Origin: Gonocerus acuteangulatus
Taxonomy: Eukaryota; Arthropoda; Insecta; Hemiptera; Coreidae
NCBI GenBank assembly: GCA_946811695.1
Contig: OX328123.1
Coordinates: forward strand, 153,035,122-153,099,121
Length of the DNA stretch: 64,000 nucleotides
Reading direction: 5' to 3'
Shown: positions 41,679 to 53,438 of the stretch, piece by piece
How positions within the stretch are numbered: the first letter of the stretch is position 1
How the letters are laid out: the number at the start of each line of letters is the position of its first letter
The notes under the pieces: model-generated
Told to the model about the DNA's origin: nothing
The model's database searches: none
Seen by the model: only the letters and a program-made list of their open reading frames with translations
Position numbers and translations under genes: made by a program

Positions 41679-43079
41679 TTATTTTTTAGAAATATTTTGG
41701 TCGATCGGGCGAGAATCTTGAGAAGAAGAATCATTCAGCGCACCTATTGATTTCAGAAATTTAGTTATGCGGACTTTTGCCGATCTGTTATTCTTAATAT
41801 GTTTTCGAGTATCCGCTAACAATCTGATGATGCCATCATAATCGGAACTGAATTCTGAAAGTATATTAGATGTATTTTTCTCAACGAATGACATCTGTAG
41901 AAGTGATTCCAGTTGTGCGAAGGTTATGGGATAATTATCCATGTTCGATTCGATGGTAGGCCTTGCTTCTTCGATGCTGAAAGTACGTGAAGGTGTGATT
42001 CGTCCTGGGGTTCCTCATTCTTAATTAAGAGATTTCCGGCTGTATTCTTCAGTTTAGATGGCGTTTTCTGAGTTCGTTGTAGGCTTTTGTCGGTGGTTTC
42101 TATTTTTAGGTAAGATGAATTGGGGTTACTATTTTGCTCATTTGTAGATACTATTTTTGGCTTTTCCTTGGGGAGTGCAGCTTCTAAAGTCTGTTTCTTC
42201 GTTGTTAATGTGCAAATGTTATGGGCAAACTTATCGAGGTCTAAATCTTGTGCCTTTATCGCCTCCTGGGGGGTCGCACTGAGAGTCGAAAGTATTTCAA
42301 CATGACTGTTTATGTCCATAACTTTAGTTTCACCAGTTCTTTCAATGGACGAGTTGTTATGTACTTTACGAGTAGAGGAATTAGGTCCGATACGGTTACC
42401 ACCTATTTGCGTATTGCCACATCTAGAACTCATGTGGCCGGATTCACCACATCTTGTGCATTTCATGTCGTCCCCACTTAAAAATAACCTGTAATTAGAG
42501 CCTTCATATTGGATTAAGAATGACGGAGGAATTTCAATATTTTCATTTTTTATGAAAACTTGTCATCTTGAACTCAGAACATGGGCGTAATTCTTATTAT
42601 TTAATCCAACCCTAAGAAAGCAAACACTTGAGAGTGTGGTTATGTTTAATTCCTTTAGTTTGTCTTCTATGTGTTCATGAGGAATACGGTGGTGCGTTGG
42701 AGATCACTAACCGCTTCGACGGGATAATCAAGGGACGTACTGAAACAAATTCTTCATTAATAGTAATACCTTTGTGGACAGAGATGAATTCATCCACGCA
42801 CTTGGTACTAGACAGAAAGATGGAGATCCGGTTATTTGAAATCCTGCTAGCGAAAATGACGTTATGTGGACCAACTAGTTCCCCAGTTGCAATAATATAT
42901 TTAGAAATGGGAACACCGTTTAAAGCAGGAAAAAGAATTCCTTGGTTTTTGGAAGGTACTGAGACGGAATGGTTTATGTTTCGTCTTGCCACATTAGCAA
43001 ACGATGGTTTGTGAATACTTGGAGCGGTTACGCTCGAAATTAGTAGGATCCATAGCAGCTGGCCCCCGAAGGAAGCCAC
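41679..43079 (-). pseudogene. LINE ORF1 (Tx1-like, zinc-knuckle protein), frameshifted
   Basis: A nucleic-acid-binding ORF1 protein in at least three frames. The N-terminal part (43,079-42,675) ends VSVRPLIIPSKRLVISNAPP. The middle (42,670-42,470) reads IPHEHIEDKLKELNI and YAHVLSSR-stop-QVF. It then runs into the CCHC knuckle CTRCGESGHMSSRC (ORF at 42,466-41,924), and an acidic/Ser-rich linker follows. The last 85 residues (41,942-41,679) read ITFAQLESLLQMSF and ADTRKHIKNNRSAKVRITKF. The sequence of motifs (ISNxPP, HVLSFRRQV, CCHC, C-terminal helix) is that of ORF1 of Tx1/L1-like arthropod LINEs. Frameshifts and an in-frame stop make it dead; no ORF2 is seen. Confidence 0.7.
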
Positions 43080-43734
43080 TGCTCCCTAAACCAGCTTGAT
43101 TCCTACTGGAAACTTATGTAGAAGTCACTTACTGCGTAATTCTTCTTATTCCTGCCAAGAAGAAACGCAAAAACTTCTTCGTGTGCTGATTTTAACTTAT
43201 TTTTGTAGAGCCCAAAATTTGACGTTAGCTTGAATTGTGCTCACATATGATCCATTTATTTTTTTTTTAAATTAAATTGCTCATTGTTTCTCTTTCCAAT
43301 TTCAATATAATTTTGTTTAAAGGCGGGTTTCATTAAAGAAAATTTTATTTAAACTACCGATACAAGAAAAAACAGAATGTATTTTTTCTTAAATAAATAT
43401 TTTATTCATCTATAGATACTTCTGAAAAACATAGAAATCATCAAAGTTCTAACAGAAAATACGGCAAGGTCCTTACGATGTTGAATATGTCGGTGTCCTC
43501 GAGACAGCAACTTGTAGATAACTCGACCCTAATGGAGGATCACAAACTTAAACTAAACTTAAGATGGTTTTGAACTATTATAATAAACATTAAAAATGTT
43601 TTCGGCCTTTTTTTTAAAATTTAAATAAGTCCTTAATAATTGAATAGGCTTCATTAAAACCTTTTTAAAATTAATTAGCCTTCCACACTGTAAAAGTAAT
43701 CATGAAAATTCATAGATATACATTAAGTTGTAAA
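43080..43734. other. Unassigned AT-rich sequence
   Basis: No gene or repeat recognised. Confidence 0.4.
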
Positions 43735-43972
43735 TACCCATAAATACCCGACTTTTACTTTCTTTAAAATATTACTGGGTAAATATTAATGTTCATTAAG
43801 CTTTTATGATCAAATGGGTAAGTTTCAGTCCTTGTTTGCACCAAAAAATATTCAAAGAAGTTTTATCAAGCTCAAAAACTGAAAATACCCACTTTTTGGG
43901 TATTTACCTTCCCTGTGGGTAAATACCCAATTTATATTTACCTACCCACTGGGTATTTACCCACCCCACATC
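43735..43972. repeat. hAT-like terminal fragment
   Basis: Repeated GGGTAAATACCC and GGGTATTTACC motifs end at CCCCACATCACTG, which read inward is CAGTGATGTGGGG, a hAT-type terminus. It is related to 24,640-24,745. No transposase is seen. Confidence 0.55.
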
Positions 43973-44262
43973 ACTGCTCCTACTACTTAATGTCACCAAC
44001 AATTGATATGTTTTACGTATTTTCTTATGGCATGAGTTATTCCAATCATCTAATTAGCACTTTCCGTACGCAAAGAGCCGCAAGGAGTGTGTTCTCCTGT
44101 ACGGGATACTCGCACCCGGCTTCGGGCCCCCTGTACGGGATGTTTTTCCCACTCTCGGTCACAGTGCCTCGACTTTTATCGATCTCCTCACCGTAGCAAA
44201 ACTCGTCTTTTATAATTTTTATTAACATGTTAGGGGTTATCCACAAGGATTTTCTGAGGTAT

Positions 44263-44888
44263 AAATTATTTCCACATATAATTTATTTTTGATCTTTACC
44301 TCAGCCTAATTATATTAATGAGCTAATTACAATTCCTCATTTAAACGTTTCGGCCTCAGGGCAATCCTCATTAAACTAGAAGGAAAACAAATTACATGTA
44401 TTGAAATTACATTAAAAATTACCCCCTTTATCAATACAATGTAAAATTTCTTAAACATCTCCTTAACTTATATTACCTTCTTTCATAAATCAACATATAT
44501 TCACCCTATTTCCACAAGGCCTTGTCATCACTTTAAATCTATAACTTTAAATCTATGGGCTTGCCCATCTTCTATAACCAAAACTTTTTTACATTTTTAA
44601 ATACTTGAGTTACCCCAGACATGTGGCCACAACCTTCCGCCATTTTCTATTTACACTATCATAAAATTCCATCTCTATTCCCATATATTAAAAATTGTTC
44701 ATGTCCATTCTACTTATCCTATTATACATATCCAATAACTCTATATAATTTACATTATTATATCCCAATATTGCCTACCTATCTACATGCATATACCCAC
44801 ATATATACTTTCAGACATACTTATACAAACACATTCATACACACATATATATACAAATACTCACACCATTACACACACATACCCATAT

Positions 44889-44927
<39 letters not shown>

Positions 44928-45099
44928 CACCCATTTTATACCTACATACAAGCCCATATATACACACATACATACCCGCATACATCCATATAAATACATC
45001 CATCAATATAAACAGCACACACATCCTGCACACAAATTAGCTCATTAATATAATTTGCCAGATGTGAAGATCAAAAATAAAGTATATGTGAAAATAATT
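44263..45099. mobile_element. 0.84-kb element with 65-bp TIRs and a Penelope-like motif
   Basis: The left 44,263-44,327 and inverted right 45,037-45,099 share ATTTTTGATCTT and AATTATATTAATGAGCTAA at about 80% identity. Just inside the left repeat is AACGTTTCGGCCTCAGGGCA, whose reverse complement has GAGGA, a short GCC/GGC stem and GAAACG, like the hammerhead motif of the Penelope-like copy at 4.4 kb. The interior is CA/TA-rich and non-coding. It could be a Penelope-derived non-autonomous element with inverted terminal repeats. Confidence 0.5.
44870..44930. repeat. (CA)n/(TA)n microsatellite
   Basis: ACACACACACATATATATAT and similar runs. The His/Tyr-rich ORF across it is a composition artefact. 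Confidence 0.8.
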
Positions 45100-45343
45100 T
45101 TTATTTTTATTTTGCTTACAATGATTATTAATTTTTATTTATGTTGAATTAGTTTGGCGTTTCAATAATAATTTTTAAGTTGAATAACTTTGTTTAAAAA
45201 GTTATAATATATAGGCACAAGAAAAAAAAAGAAGGTTCTGTTTATCATTTGCCCTTTAATTTTATTAATAATAAGCAATGGAATAATATACTCCATAAGT
45301 ACGGTAAAAAGTTTCCCATCTTCCTTTTTATCCGTGACTTTGT

Positions 45344-45866
45344 ATACTGGCGGAGTAAAATTAATAAACTTCATTCGCTAGCTAATATTATAAGCTTAAA
45401 AACCTTTATTCGTAACCTGGCCAAAAAGTTCTTTTTTTATAGATGCAAATTATATAAAAATAATTTAATTAAGAATTTAGGAAATTATAATAAAAATTCA
45501 TTAAAAAGATATGTCCATAAAAGGCCGAAAAACCATATTCTGGAAATATCTATAACTTGTAATCTGTAAGTTTATCTGTGCATCATATTTTATTTTATTT
45601 TATTTTGTATGTAACATATTTTCCATCTCGCAGCATATTTTTTTTATGTATTGTACTACAGTTAACATATGTTATGGTGTTATTCTTTATATTAATTATG
45701 CATAGGTTTTATTTCATTTTTTTTTTTCCTATATTGCAAAATTGTGAGCTAAATATTGTTACAACATAGAATAATACTTAACAAAAGTGTATCTGGTATC
45801 CGGAACAGATTGTTGTATTCTTTTAAATAAATAAATAAATTTGAAAAAAAAAAAATACTGGCGGAG
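45344..45866 (+). mobile_element. LINE 3' end insertion with 12-bp TSD
   Basis: The insert is 45,356-45,854, with ATACTGGCGGAG as a direct repeat at 45,344-45,355 and 45,855-45,866 and an AATAAATAAATAAA plus poly(A) tail. The open frame inside (LKTFIRNLAKKFFF, NLIKNLGNYN, VHKRPKNHILE, stop at 45,569) resembles the very C-terminus of Jockey-group ORF2. It is a heavily 5'-truncated copy. Confidence 0.82.
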
Positions 45867-46366
45867 CTAAAAACTTTTTTTTTTATTATTATTATTATTA
45901 TTTTTTTGTATAAAACTTATTTACAAAAACAAAAGGATTATTATAAATATTTACAGTTAATTTAATGAATTATTTAATTAAATACGTAACATAGTAATCT
46001 TATCAATTAAATATTACATTTATTCTTAAATGGAGGACACGCAATAAAAAAAACAGTTTTTCTAAATTTAACAAAGTACGAATACAAGATTTTAACACTT
46101 CAAGGCTAAAAGTGAACTAATTTTGCAAAAACAAGTTGTTGTGAATGTACAGAGCTATAAAAACAAACGATAATTTGACGAGGATTAACCGGGTAAATGG
46201 GTGGAGAAGAAAACTACGTTCTAATGTGACCGAAAATGACCAAAACTTCATTCAAATGCCATCTAGTAATAGGCAGGAATACTAGAAGTACAATACGGTA
46301 ACGCTAGATAGCTCTAAAGTAAAAAAAACCAGTAGAGAAAGAATGCGAGAGATACGCCAAGCACTC
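45867..46366. other. Unassigned AT-rich sequence
   Basis: A poly(T)/ATT-rich start and no recognised gene. Confidence 0.4.
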
Positions 46367-46472
46367 GACTGCTGTACAAGTCCACGGTACGTGGGTCCCG
46401 GCCGCTCTCGACTGCTGGAGAAGTCCACGGTACGTGGGTCCCGGCCGCTCTCGACTGCTGGAGAAGTCCACG
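46367..46472. repeat. ~45-bp GC-rich tandem repeat, 2.3 copies
   Basis: Units read CTCGACTGCTGGAGAAGTCC, then ACGGTACGTGGGTCCCGGCC, then GCT. This is an unusually GC-rich island in AT-rich surroundings. Confidence 0.85.
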
Positions 46473-46654
46473 GTAGGGAAAGGGTTAATTGTGCTAGTAG
46501 TATTAATCTCAGCTGCTATGTCAAAATATGGTGCCCTAGCATTCTCGTGATCCATTTTTGTTTTGATTTGGCGCGCATCTGACTCTAGGCCCGGGACAGA
46601 TATTATGTTGCAACCTTTTGCAACAAACATGGTCGAGCAGGAAATTCCTTCAGC

Positions 46655-46750
46655 GGACCCATAGAAAAAATAACTCAAGCTGACGGGGATCGAACCTGCA
46701 TCTTCCACGCGAGAATACAAAGCGTTAACCTTTGGGCCTATTTGAGATAC
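46655..46750 (-). repeat. tRNA-like sequence (SINE head or pseudo-tRNA)
   Basis: On the minus strand GGCCCAAAGGTTAACGC resembles box A and GGTTCGATCCC is a good box B, at tRNA-like distance. No body shared with SINE 1 or 2 is seen. The overlapping minus-strand ORF containing EDAGSIPV is this tRNA-like sequence read as protein. Confidence 0.45.
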
Positions 46751-47989
46751 ACCTCACTTTATTGACTGCCGGCCAACCACTGTTATTGTGTACCTGTAAA
46801 CTACCGAAATGATATGTTGCCAAACATAAGGAAGTCGAGCCTCGGTTTAATTCAATAAATTTTGCTTTAAAAAATAAGACTTCATACTGTTGGGGTTGCT
46901 TCTCGCTATATTTCTACTTAATTAAATTTGGCTAATGAAATTTTGTTTTATGGTTTAACCTAAATCCTGAGGAATCCGGCAGAATGTTTGGTGAAGCGTA
47001 GGCTATTGCCAATTCGACATGGTCATATTTACAGGAATTCAAAACATTATGTAAGATGGCACGTGAAAGTCTACGAGAATAATTATGTATAATTTTCCCA
47101 AAAATATAAGTCCATCTTCTCAAGAGCATTACATTAATAAGATTAGGATCTAAATCATTATTTATAGTGAATCAAAATGATATTTCTTCTAAATAAAATG
47201 AAAAATGAAAACGTAGATCCAGTACCATGCTTTTATAGCTTCGAAACTGTTTTCCCGCTTTTAATCTCATTCGTACTTTATCATTTCCTTAATATACTTG
47301 AAGGGTAAGCCGGTCTAGCCGCAAAGCTCTCCCTTAATAGAAAACCCCTCCCGTTCCCTTTATTTTGACCCCCTCTCTCTTTTCTCAATATTTTATCATC
47401 TACCGAATTTAGAGAGAAACTGAGGGAGTGCAGAAATTCTCTTTCGCAAATTTTATTTTATATTTTTGCCCCAGAGAAAAGCAATATAATAATTTCTTAT
47501 TTACAAAGCTTAAAATTAGGCATACTGATTATCATTAGGCTTATTGATTGTGTCAGGCACACAGGTCAACACCCAGACTAACAATAGGATTGGAATCCAT
47601 TCTAGTAATTTAATCCGTCAATGGGTATGATCTACAATTCGACATTATCTAGCCCATATTACTAGTGCTTATAATCTGGGGTAGAAATTTAGGCAAAATC
47701 CAAAGTGAAAAACATTGAAAATACAGCTCTATTATGTATATATATTTTATTTTTAATAATTTTTTCTCGCCTTCCATTTGGGTGAATTCCGCTTAAGATC
47801 TTAACCCGATGACACAATCCAGAAGGGCCGAATAAGGTCAGAAGATATAACACTAAATAATATCCCAGTCTAGCAGAATCTAAAATGGTTCGATTTTGAT
47901 CAAACCGATTAATGACGTGCATGAAACACGCCCAATACTGATTACAATTTTGGAACATACAAAAACATAATATTCACCTGAAAATGTTT
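46751..47989. other. Unassigned sequence
   Basis: No recognised gene or repeat. Confidence 0.4.
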
Positions 47990-48366
47990 TGAGCACCTGG
48001 TCACATGACTTCATCAGGAAAATCAGACCCAGACATAGAAGCCAAACAACCGAATTGACCGTCGACAAAGAACGAAGTACATTACAAGACATTCACAAAC
48101 TTACTAACAACTTTTTAACAAGCAAGTGGCAAAACATATGGACACACACTAACGACAACAAACAACCGGAAATAAAGGAGTCCGTGAAAGCCTGGCCATC
48201 GAGTAAGAAGGAAAGAAGTCGTGATTACGAGGCTCAGAATTGGTCATTCACCACTTTGGCATTCTCATTTAATGACGAAACAACTACAGGCCGTTTGCAG
48301 AATTTGTAATTTGCAAGTTAAAATCAAACACATCCTAAGAGACTGCAAGAACAGTGACTACTAGGA
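47990..48366 (+). pseudogene. LINE ORF2 C-terminal fragment (RNase H end and CCHC)
   Basis: The end of an I/Jockey-type polyprotein: HDFIRKIRPRHRSQ, NNFLTSKWQNIWTHTNDNKQ and SVKAWPSSKKERSRDYEAQN. A frame change then gives the zinc-binding end CRICNLQVKIKHILRDC and a stop near 48,364. This C-terminal Cys-x2-Cys...His...Cys motif is typical of the clade. RT is absent, so it is a decayed fragment. Confidence 0.75.
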
Positions 48367-48652
48367 CATACCACAAGCATGACTTACTAATTGAAGGTGG
48401 TCCACATTTGGACAAAATATTAGTACAATTACATAATAAAAATATGCAAAAAACTATATTATTATTGTTGATTGATTTTAGGAGCTCACACGCGTAGGGA
48501 TTTTCTCTTTGTTATTAATAATACCAAAGCGGGATTTTCTCTTTGTTATTAATATTTGTTATTGTTAGCGGTAGAAACCATTCTCAGGTCAGAGTAAATG
48601 AAAAATTATATAACATTAAGAGTTTTGGGGAAATTATGCTAAAAGAAAAGGT

Positions 48653-48653
<1 letters not shown>
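48367..48653. repeat. Spacer with a small tandem duplication
   Basis: GGGATTTTCTCTTTGTTATT occurs at about 48,497 and again at about 48,532. The rest is unassigned. Confidence 0.6.

Positions 48654-48718
<65 letters not shown>
48654..48718. repeat. (TA)n microsatellite
   Basis: About 65 bp of pure TA. Confidence 0.92.
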
Positions 48719-48727
<9 letters not shown>

Positions 48728-48883
48728 TGAATACATGGCTCTTGTGTGAAACTTTAGCAAATGTTTACGCAACAACTTCTCTCAAAGGTTTAAGGACTGT
48801 GTCCATTACTACACTTCAAGTTAAGTCATACATGTTTTGAAAATATTATCTTTGAAATTATGCATTTTTTCAATTATAATAAT

Positions 48884-49668
48884 TAGAGCCCGGAAGTTAG
48901 ACATTTATTTTTACTTAAAATAGGCAGGCAAAAAGGCATTTGAAATACTGAAAATAGGCAGTACTGTAATTAAAATAGGCATTTATTAGGAGTGAAGGCA
49001 AAGAGGAATCTTACTCATTATTAATGAAAATATGTATTTTAAATACTCATTCATTTCTTTATTGCCAATTTATCACAGAATTAGTGTACTTACTCTTACT
49101 TTCCCTTGTTACAAGCAACAACAAGATGCTTTTTTAAAGTATCAAATGTCATAGACCTTCTCAGAAAAAAAATGTTTTTCATCATGGAAAAACTTCCTCT
49201 GCATTATCTAATCATTTCGAAATCCGGAATCCCAGGTAATTACGGATTGTCACAGCTAAAGGGGTGTCAGGAAGGAGAAGGGACGTACTTCCCTCATCCT
49301 CTCTCTTTCCTGCTATTCATTATGCTCGAGCATTCCTTCAACTAAGGAAGGTTCTGTTATTTTTAAACCTTCAATTCCATCCATGGGTTGGGAAAATAAG
49401 CTTACGAATAGATATTTGTGACAGCAATATGTAATTTAATTTGTGCAACCTTTTTTGTCTTCGATGAACGGTGCTTTTTAAAATGTTTAAAGCGCAGAAA
49501 AAATTGCATAACGAGCAAAAAAGGCAACGGAAGCCAAAATGGGCAAAAAAGGCAAAATAAAAATTGTCTCTACATTTCCTAAATGCACGAAAACATATTT
49601 ATTTCTATATGATTCTTCAAAATATCCATTCAGATAAAAAAGGCATTTTGCCTAACTTCCGGGCTCTA
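48884..49668. mobile_element. Non-autonomous hAT element with perfect 8-bp TSD
   Basis: 785 bp bounded by TAGAGCCCGGAAGTTAG and its exact inverted copy, with ATAATAAT duplicated on both sides (48,876-48,883; 49,669-49,676). An 8-bp duplication and this terminus are hallmarks of the hAT superfamily. The subterminal regions repeat AAAATAGGCA and AAAAAGGCA motifs, possible transposase-binding sites. There is no transposase ORF. Confidence 0.9.
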
Positions 49669-49887
49669 ATAATAATTGTTTAAAAATACTTCTGATTATT
49701 TCTCCGAGCAGAAATCTTCGGAGAGGCGTTGTTCATAAGAGTGGGCCAAAAAAAACTCATTTTAGCACTTTCCTCCGAAGGAAAGTAGCTATTGAGGTTG
49801 GACTCATGACGGAATTTTTGAAAAATTTCTTCAAATCTTTATCGATCCTACCTAGTAGACACCGAAAATGACCCCCGTTAAAATTTA

Positions 49888-50029
<142 letters not shown>

Positions 50030-50137
50030 TGTTAACACGATAGCGGCCAGAGTTTTTGTTTTTTTGACACGAAACTTGGTATATAGCATTCAATTAGCAA
50101 ACGATTGAACGAGTTCGTTAACCACCAAAGTCGGTCC

Positions 50138-50590
50138 ACCGGAAGGGGGGGTCTACCCCGAACCCAAAACACTAATTTGACTATGTCAGCCGTAATATTG
50201 GTTATATTTCAACGAAACTTGGTATTTGTAGTGGTAATATAGAGAGAAAAGTGAGATATAAAAATGAACTAAATCGGTTCATTAGAAGGGGGGGTTTACT
50301 CCGGACCCACAATACCAATTCGCCACTACCAGCCGTGATTTTTGGTATATTTCGACGAAAATCGGTATCCGTAGTGGTATTCCACAGGTAAAAATGTGTT
50401 GTAAAAATAAACTAAATCGGTTCATTAGAAGGGGGGGTTTACTCGGGACCCAAATTCCTAATATACTCATACCGGTCGTAATTTCTGCTGTATTGTAAAG
50501 AAACGCGGTATACGTCGTGGGTAACTCATGAGAAAGAAGTGTTGTAAAAATGAGCTGAATCGGTCAATCGGAAAGCGGGGGTTTAATTTG
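50138..50590 (+). repeat. ~142-bp tandem repeat inside family B, 3+ units
   Basis: Units contain GAAGGGGGGGTTTACT, then GGACCCA, TTCGACGAAAATCGGTAT or a variant, and AATGAACTAAATCGGTTCAT. Starts lie near 50,141, 50,285, 50,427 and 50,569, the last partial and diverged. Confidence 0.75.
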
Positions 50591-50989
50591 TAATATATTT
50601 CAATAGAAAAGCCCGTCAGACGTAGGTTCACAAAGCCGCCGCAAGCAGCACTTTCTACCACTAGAGTGACTGTATCCTGTTCCTGCGTTAGATCAAAATA
50701 CGATAATATGAGGTTTTTTGTATTTATTACGTAGTGTAATAGGTACCATGTGTAAACATAACTCTGGAAGCAAATTAATAATTGATCAGTTACTCATTAC
50801 AAATTTAAAAGAGAACTATTCATGTTTTTATTTAATTTATGTAGGATATTTTAAGCAAATTGTTCTGGAAAGCAGTCTACACTACCCAAATTCTGAGGAA
50901 AGTGCTTAGTTATGCAGCTCCTGCGTGACGGACTTTTTTTACTTCGATGTTGTAATAGTGCGGAAAAGTTGCGAATTATTTAGACAAAA

Positions 50990-51938
50990 CAACAGGGAAC
51001 TGACAGTATCATGGCGACTTCCACCACCCTCTTAACGTTCGTTCTTGGACACACTATAACAATGTTTCACATTTTCTTACCTTGCTTTAGTCAAATACTC
51101 GTTTTACTGTTAAATGGAATTAAAATGAGAAACAACCAGTTAATACTTAACGGTAAAGGATACAAAAGCCCTTTCAAAAGAGTAAAACTAGCAATTGCGA
51201 ATTTTCAAGTCCTCATTACTCTGATTGACGTCGCCCCAACGAACATTACATAAGAACCTTTTTTGCATGGAATTTTGTAAGCTGGTTACCTTCCACTCAC
51301 CTCGATTTCCCAACCGTTTCTGAGATATTTTACAAAATATACGAAAATCCTAAAACTTTTTATGCCTGTTAATGAAATATTTTGTTTCTAGTACTTCCTT
51401 AACTCCAAGCGGAACCAAAATTTACCTATCATAGACTAGTTGAATATCAAACGACTGGAACAAGTTTCAACTGAATTAATGGTTTCTGAATACCCGAACT
51501 GAAAATTCGTTTGAAAAGTAGGTGTTTCAATGTTTCTCGTAAACGATTACAGATATCGCTTTAAAAATGAATTCATTTGTTTTTCAACGTTAAGAAACCT
51601 ATAAAACTAGTACCTGCAAGCATATGAACTCGAAAACGTAAGCTTCACGATTTTTTCCGCGCGAATTTCGCTCCAAAAAGCATCTTCCGGTGGTCGAATT
51701 CTGCTGATTTACGAACTGGACCGGATCTTTCAAGCTAGAAGAAAGATTTTTGTACCAAATTTCATCAAAATCAGATCATTTCTCAGGAAGCCCGAGAGCA
51801 AACAGGGGAAAAAAATATATATATATAAAAATTTGAACCACCGTTATATTATTGATATATGGGATTTGAAACATTAAATTTTTGTGTCGGAACTTCCGGA
51901 TTGCGTAATGAGGTCAACCCCATAACGGGTTTCCTCGG
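50990..51938 (-). mobile_element. Family A element, reversed, ends decayed
   Basis: It contains the ~350-bp module (51,170-51,480), CATCTTCCGGTGGTCGAATT and AACCACCGTTATATT. It reaches GAGGTCAACCCCATAACGGG, where the left hairpin has been lost. Only a short TA tract (ATATATATATA at 51,815) remains. At the right-end side, GGGAACTGACAGTATCATGG resembles 22,880-22,900, but the terminal bases are not recognisable. Confidence 0.65.
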
Positions 51939-52029
51939 TAAACAAAAACGTTAAAAAAGAAATGAAAAAAACAATTAAACTATTTTAAAAAATAAGAGCA
52001 TTTTTAAGTTTCTCTGCTAAAGATTCCAA

Positions 52030-52814
52030 CTTCTAGGGAACATCAGGAAGAATTGCACTGCCTATAGATAGGTACTTAAACAGAAACTATTAAACAAAAC
52101 CTCCCTGAATAGAATAGAACTGGCAATAACCTAACTGTAACTACGTAACCTATCTATACACCTAAAGAGATTTAAACGGGAGAAAACTTCTAGGGAACAT
52201 CAGGAAGAATTTCACTGCCTATAGATAGGTACTTAAAGAGAAACTATTAAACAAAACCTCCCTGAATAGAATAGAACTGGCAATAACCTAACTGTAACTA
52301 CGTAACCTATCTATACACCTAAAGAGATTTAAACGGGAGAAAACTTCTAGGGAACATCAGGAAGAATTTCACTGCCTATAGATAGGTACTTAAAGAGAAA
52401 CTATTAAACAAAACCTCCCTGAATAGAATAGAACTGGCAATAACCTAACTGTAACTACGTAACCTATCTATACACCTAAAGAGATTTAAACGGGAGAAAA
52501 CTTCTAGGGAACATCAGGAAGAATTTCACTGCCTATAGATAGGTACTTAAAGAGAAACTATTAAACAAAACCTCCCTGAATAGAATAGAACTGGCAATAA
52601 CCTAACTGTAACTACGTAACCTATCTATACACCTAAAGAGATTTAAACGGGAGAAAACTTCTAGGGAACATCAGGAAGAATTGCACTGCCTATAGATAGG
52701 TACTTAAACAGAAACTATTAAACAAAACCTCCCTGAATAGAATAGAACAGGCAATAACCTAACTGTAACTATGTAACCTATCTATACACCTAAAGAGGTT
52801 TAAACAGGGGAGAA
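52030..52814. repeat. 157-bp satellite, five copies
   Basis: Units start at 52,030, 52,187, 52,344, 52,501 and 52,658 with CTTCTAGGGAACATCAGGAA, and end with AAAGAGATTTAAACGGGAGA. The second to fourth read the same by eye; the outer ones share variants (TTGCACTG, AACAGAAACT). Confidence 0.96.
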
Positions 52815-53074
52815 AACTCACTCCTATTCACGCTAAGAATAAAAAAATAGAAAAATTCTCAAATCTTGTAATTTAAAGATTAGGTATGTCAAGTTCAATC
52901 CGTCGTTATTTAGGTGATTTTTGGTGATATTAATAGGAATTTTTAGGTTCTTACAATTAACATGAATAATACTACAATGCGCGAATCATATAAATAAACG
53001 ATCATTATCCTGTTTAGGAGAAAGGGGAAAAATATGTGAAAACATAAGAATCCGGTCCCTAATTATGAGGTACT

Positions 53075-53438
53075 AAAGTCCAATTTGAGAGGGCGAGGTT
53101 AGCCCAGTGGTAGAGCACTAATAACCTGGAGGACCTGAGTTCAATTCCCGAGCAAGCACTGAAGATTTTTTCTTCTAGTGTCTTCGTTCATGGGTTGAAA
53201 TCGGCCTCCCTGACCGTCCCTAGGCCAACCCAGCCTTAAATAAATTTATTAATGGGTACCTTGGTGCTAATGACTCTAGCAGTCGAAGCAGCCAAGGGGA
53301 AAATCAGGCGGCCGGAGCATAGTACTAACCAACACTATCTCCCTAGTGTGCGAATCTGATACCTCTACAGTATCTGGCCCTCAGGGCCCTCGTGGCCTGT
53401 TACGGGACTGATTTTTTTTTTTTTAAAGTCCAATTTGA
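53075..53438 (+). repeat. SINE family 2 (tRNA-derived) with 14-bp TSD
   Basis: The body is 53,089-53,424. The head GGCGAGGTTAGCCCAGTGGT, with GGTAGAGCACTAA, is a pol III box A, and GAGTTCAATTCCC is box B. The body includes GGCGGCCGGAGCATAGTACT and CTCGTGGCCTGTTACGGGAC, and ends in poly(T). AAAGTCCAATTTGA flanks both sides. Other copies are at 61,055-61,327 and, as fragments, at 38,870 and 61,799. Confidence 0.92.

Noticed and set aside
44621..45040. 139-residue His/Tyr/Thr-rich ORF
   Set aside because: It is made of CA/TA simple sequence inside a non-coding element with inverted ends.
45249..45355. First third of the 106-residue ORF as part of a gene
   Set aside because: It lies upstream of the ATACTGGCGGAG duplication and is flanking sequence, not part of the inserted LINE end.
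46304..46720. 138-residue minus-strand ORF
   Set aside because: It spans a tRNA-like sequence and a GC-rich tandem repeat; EDAGSIPV is a typical translation of a tRNA B box region.
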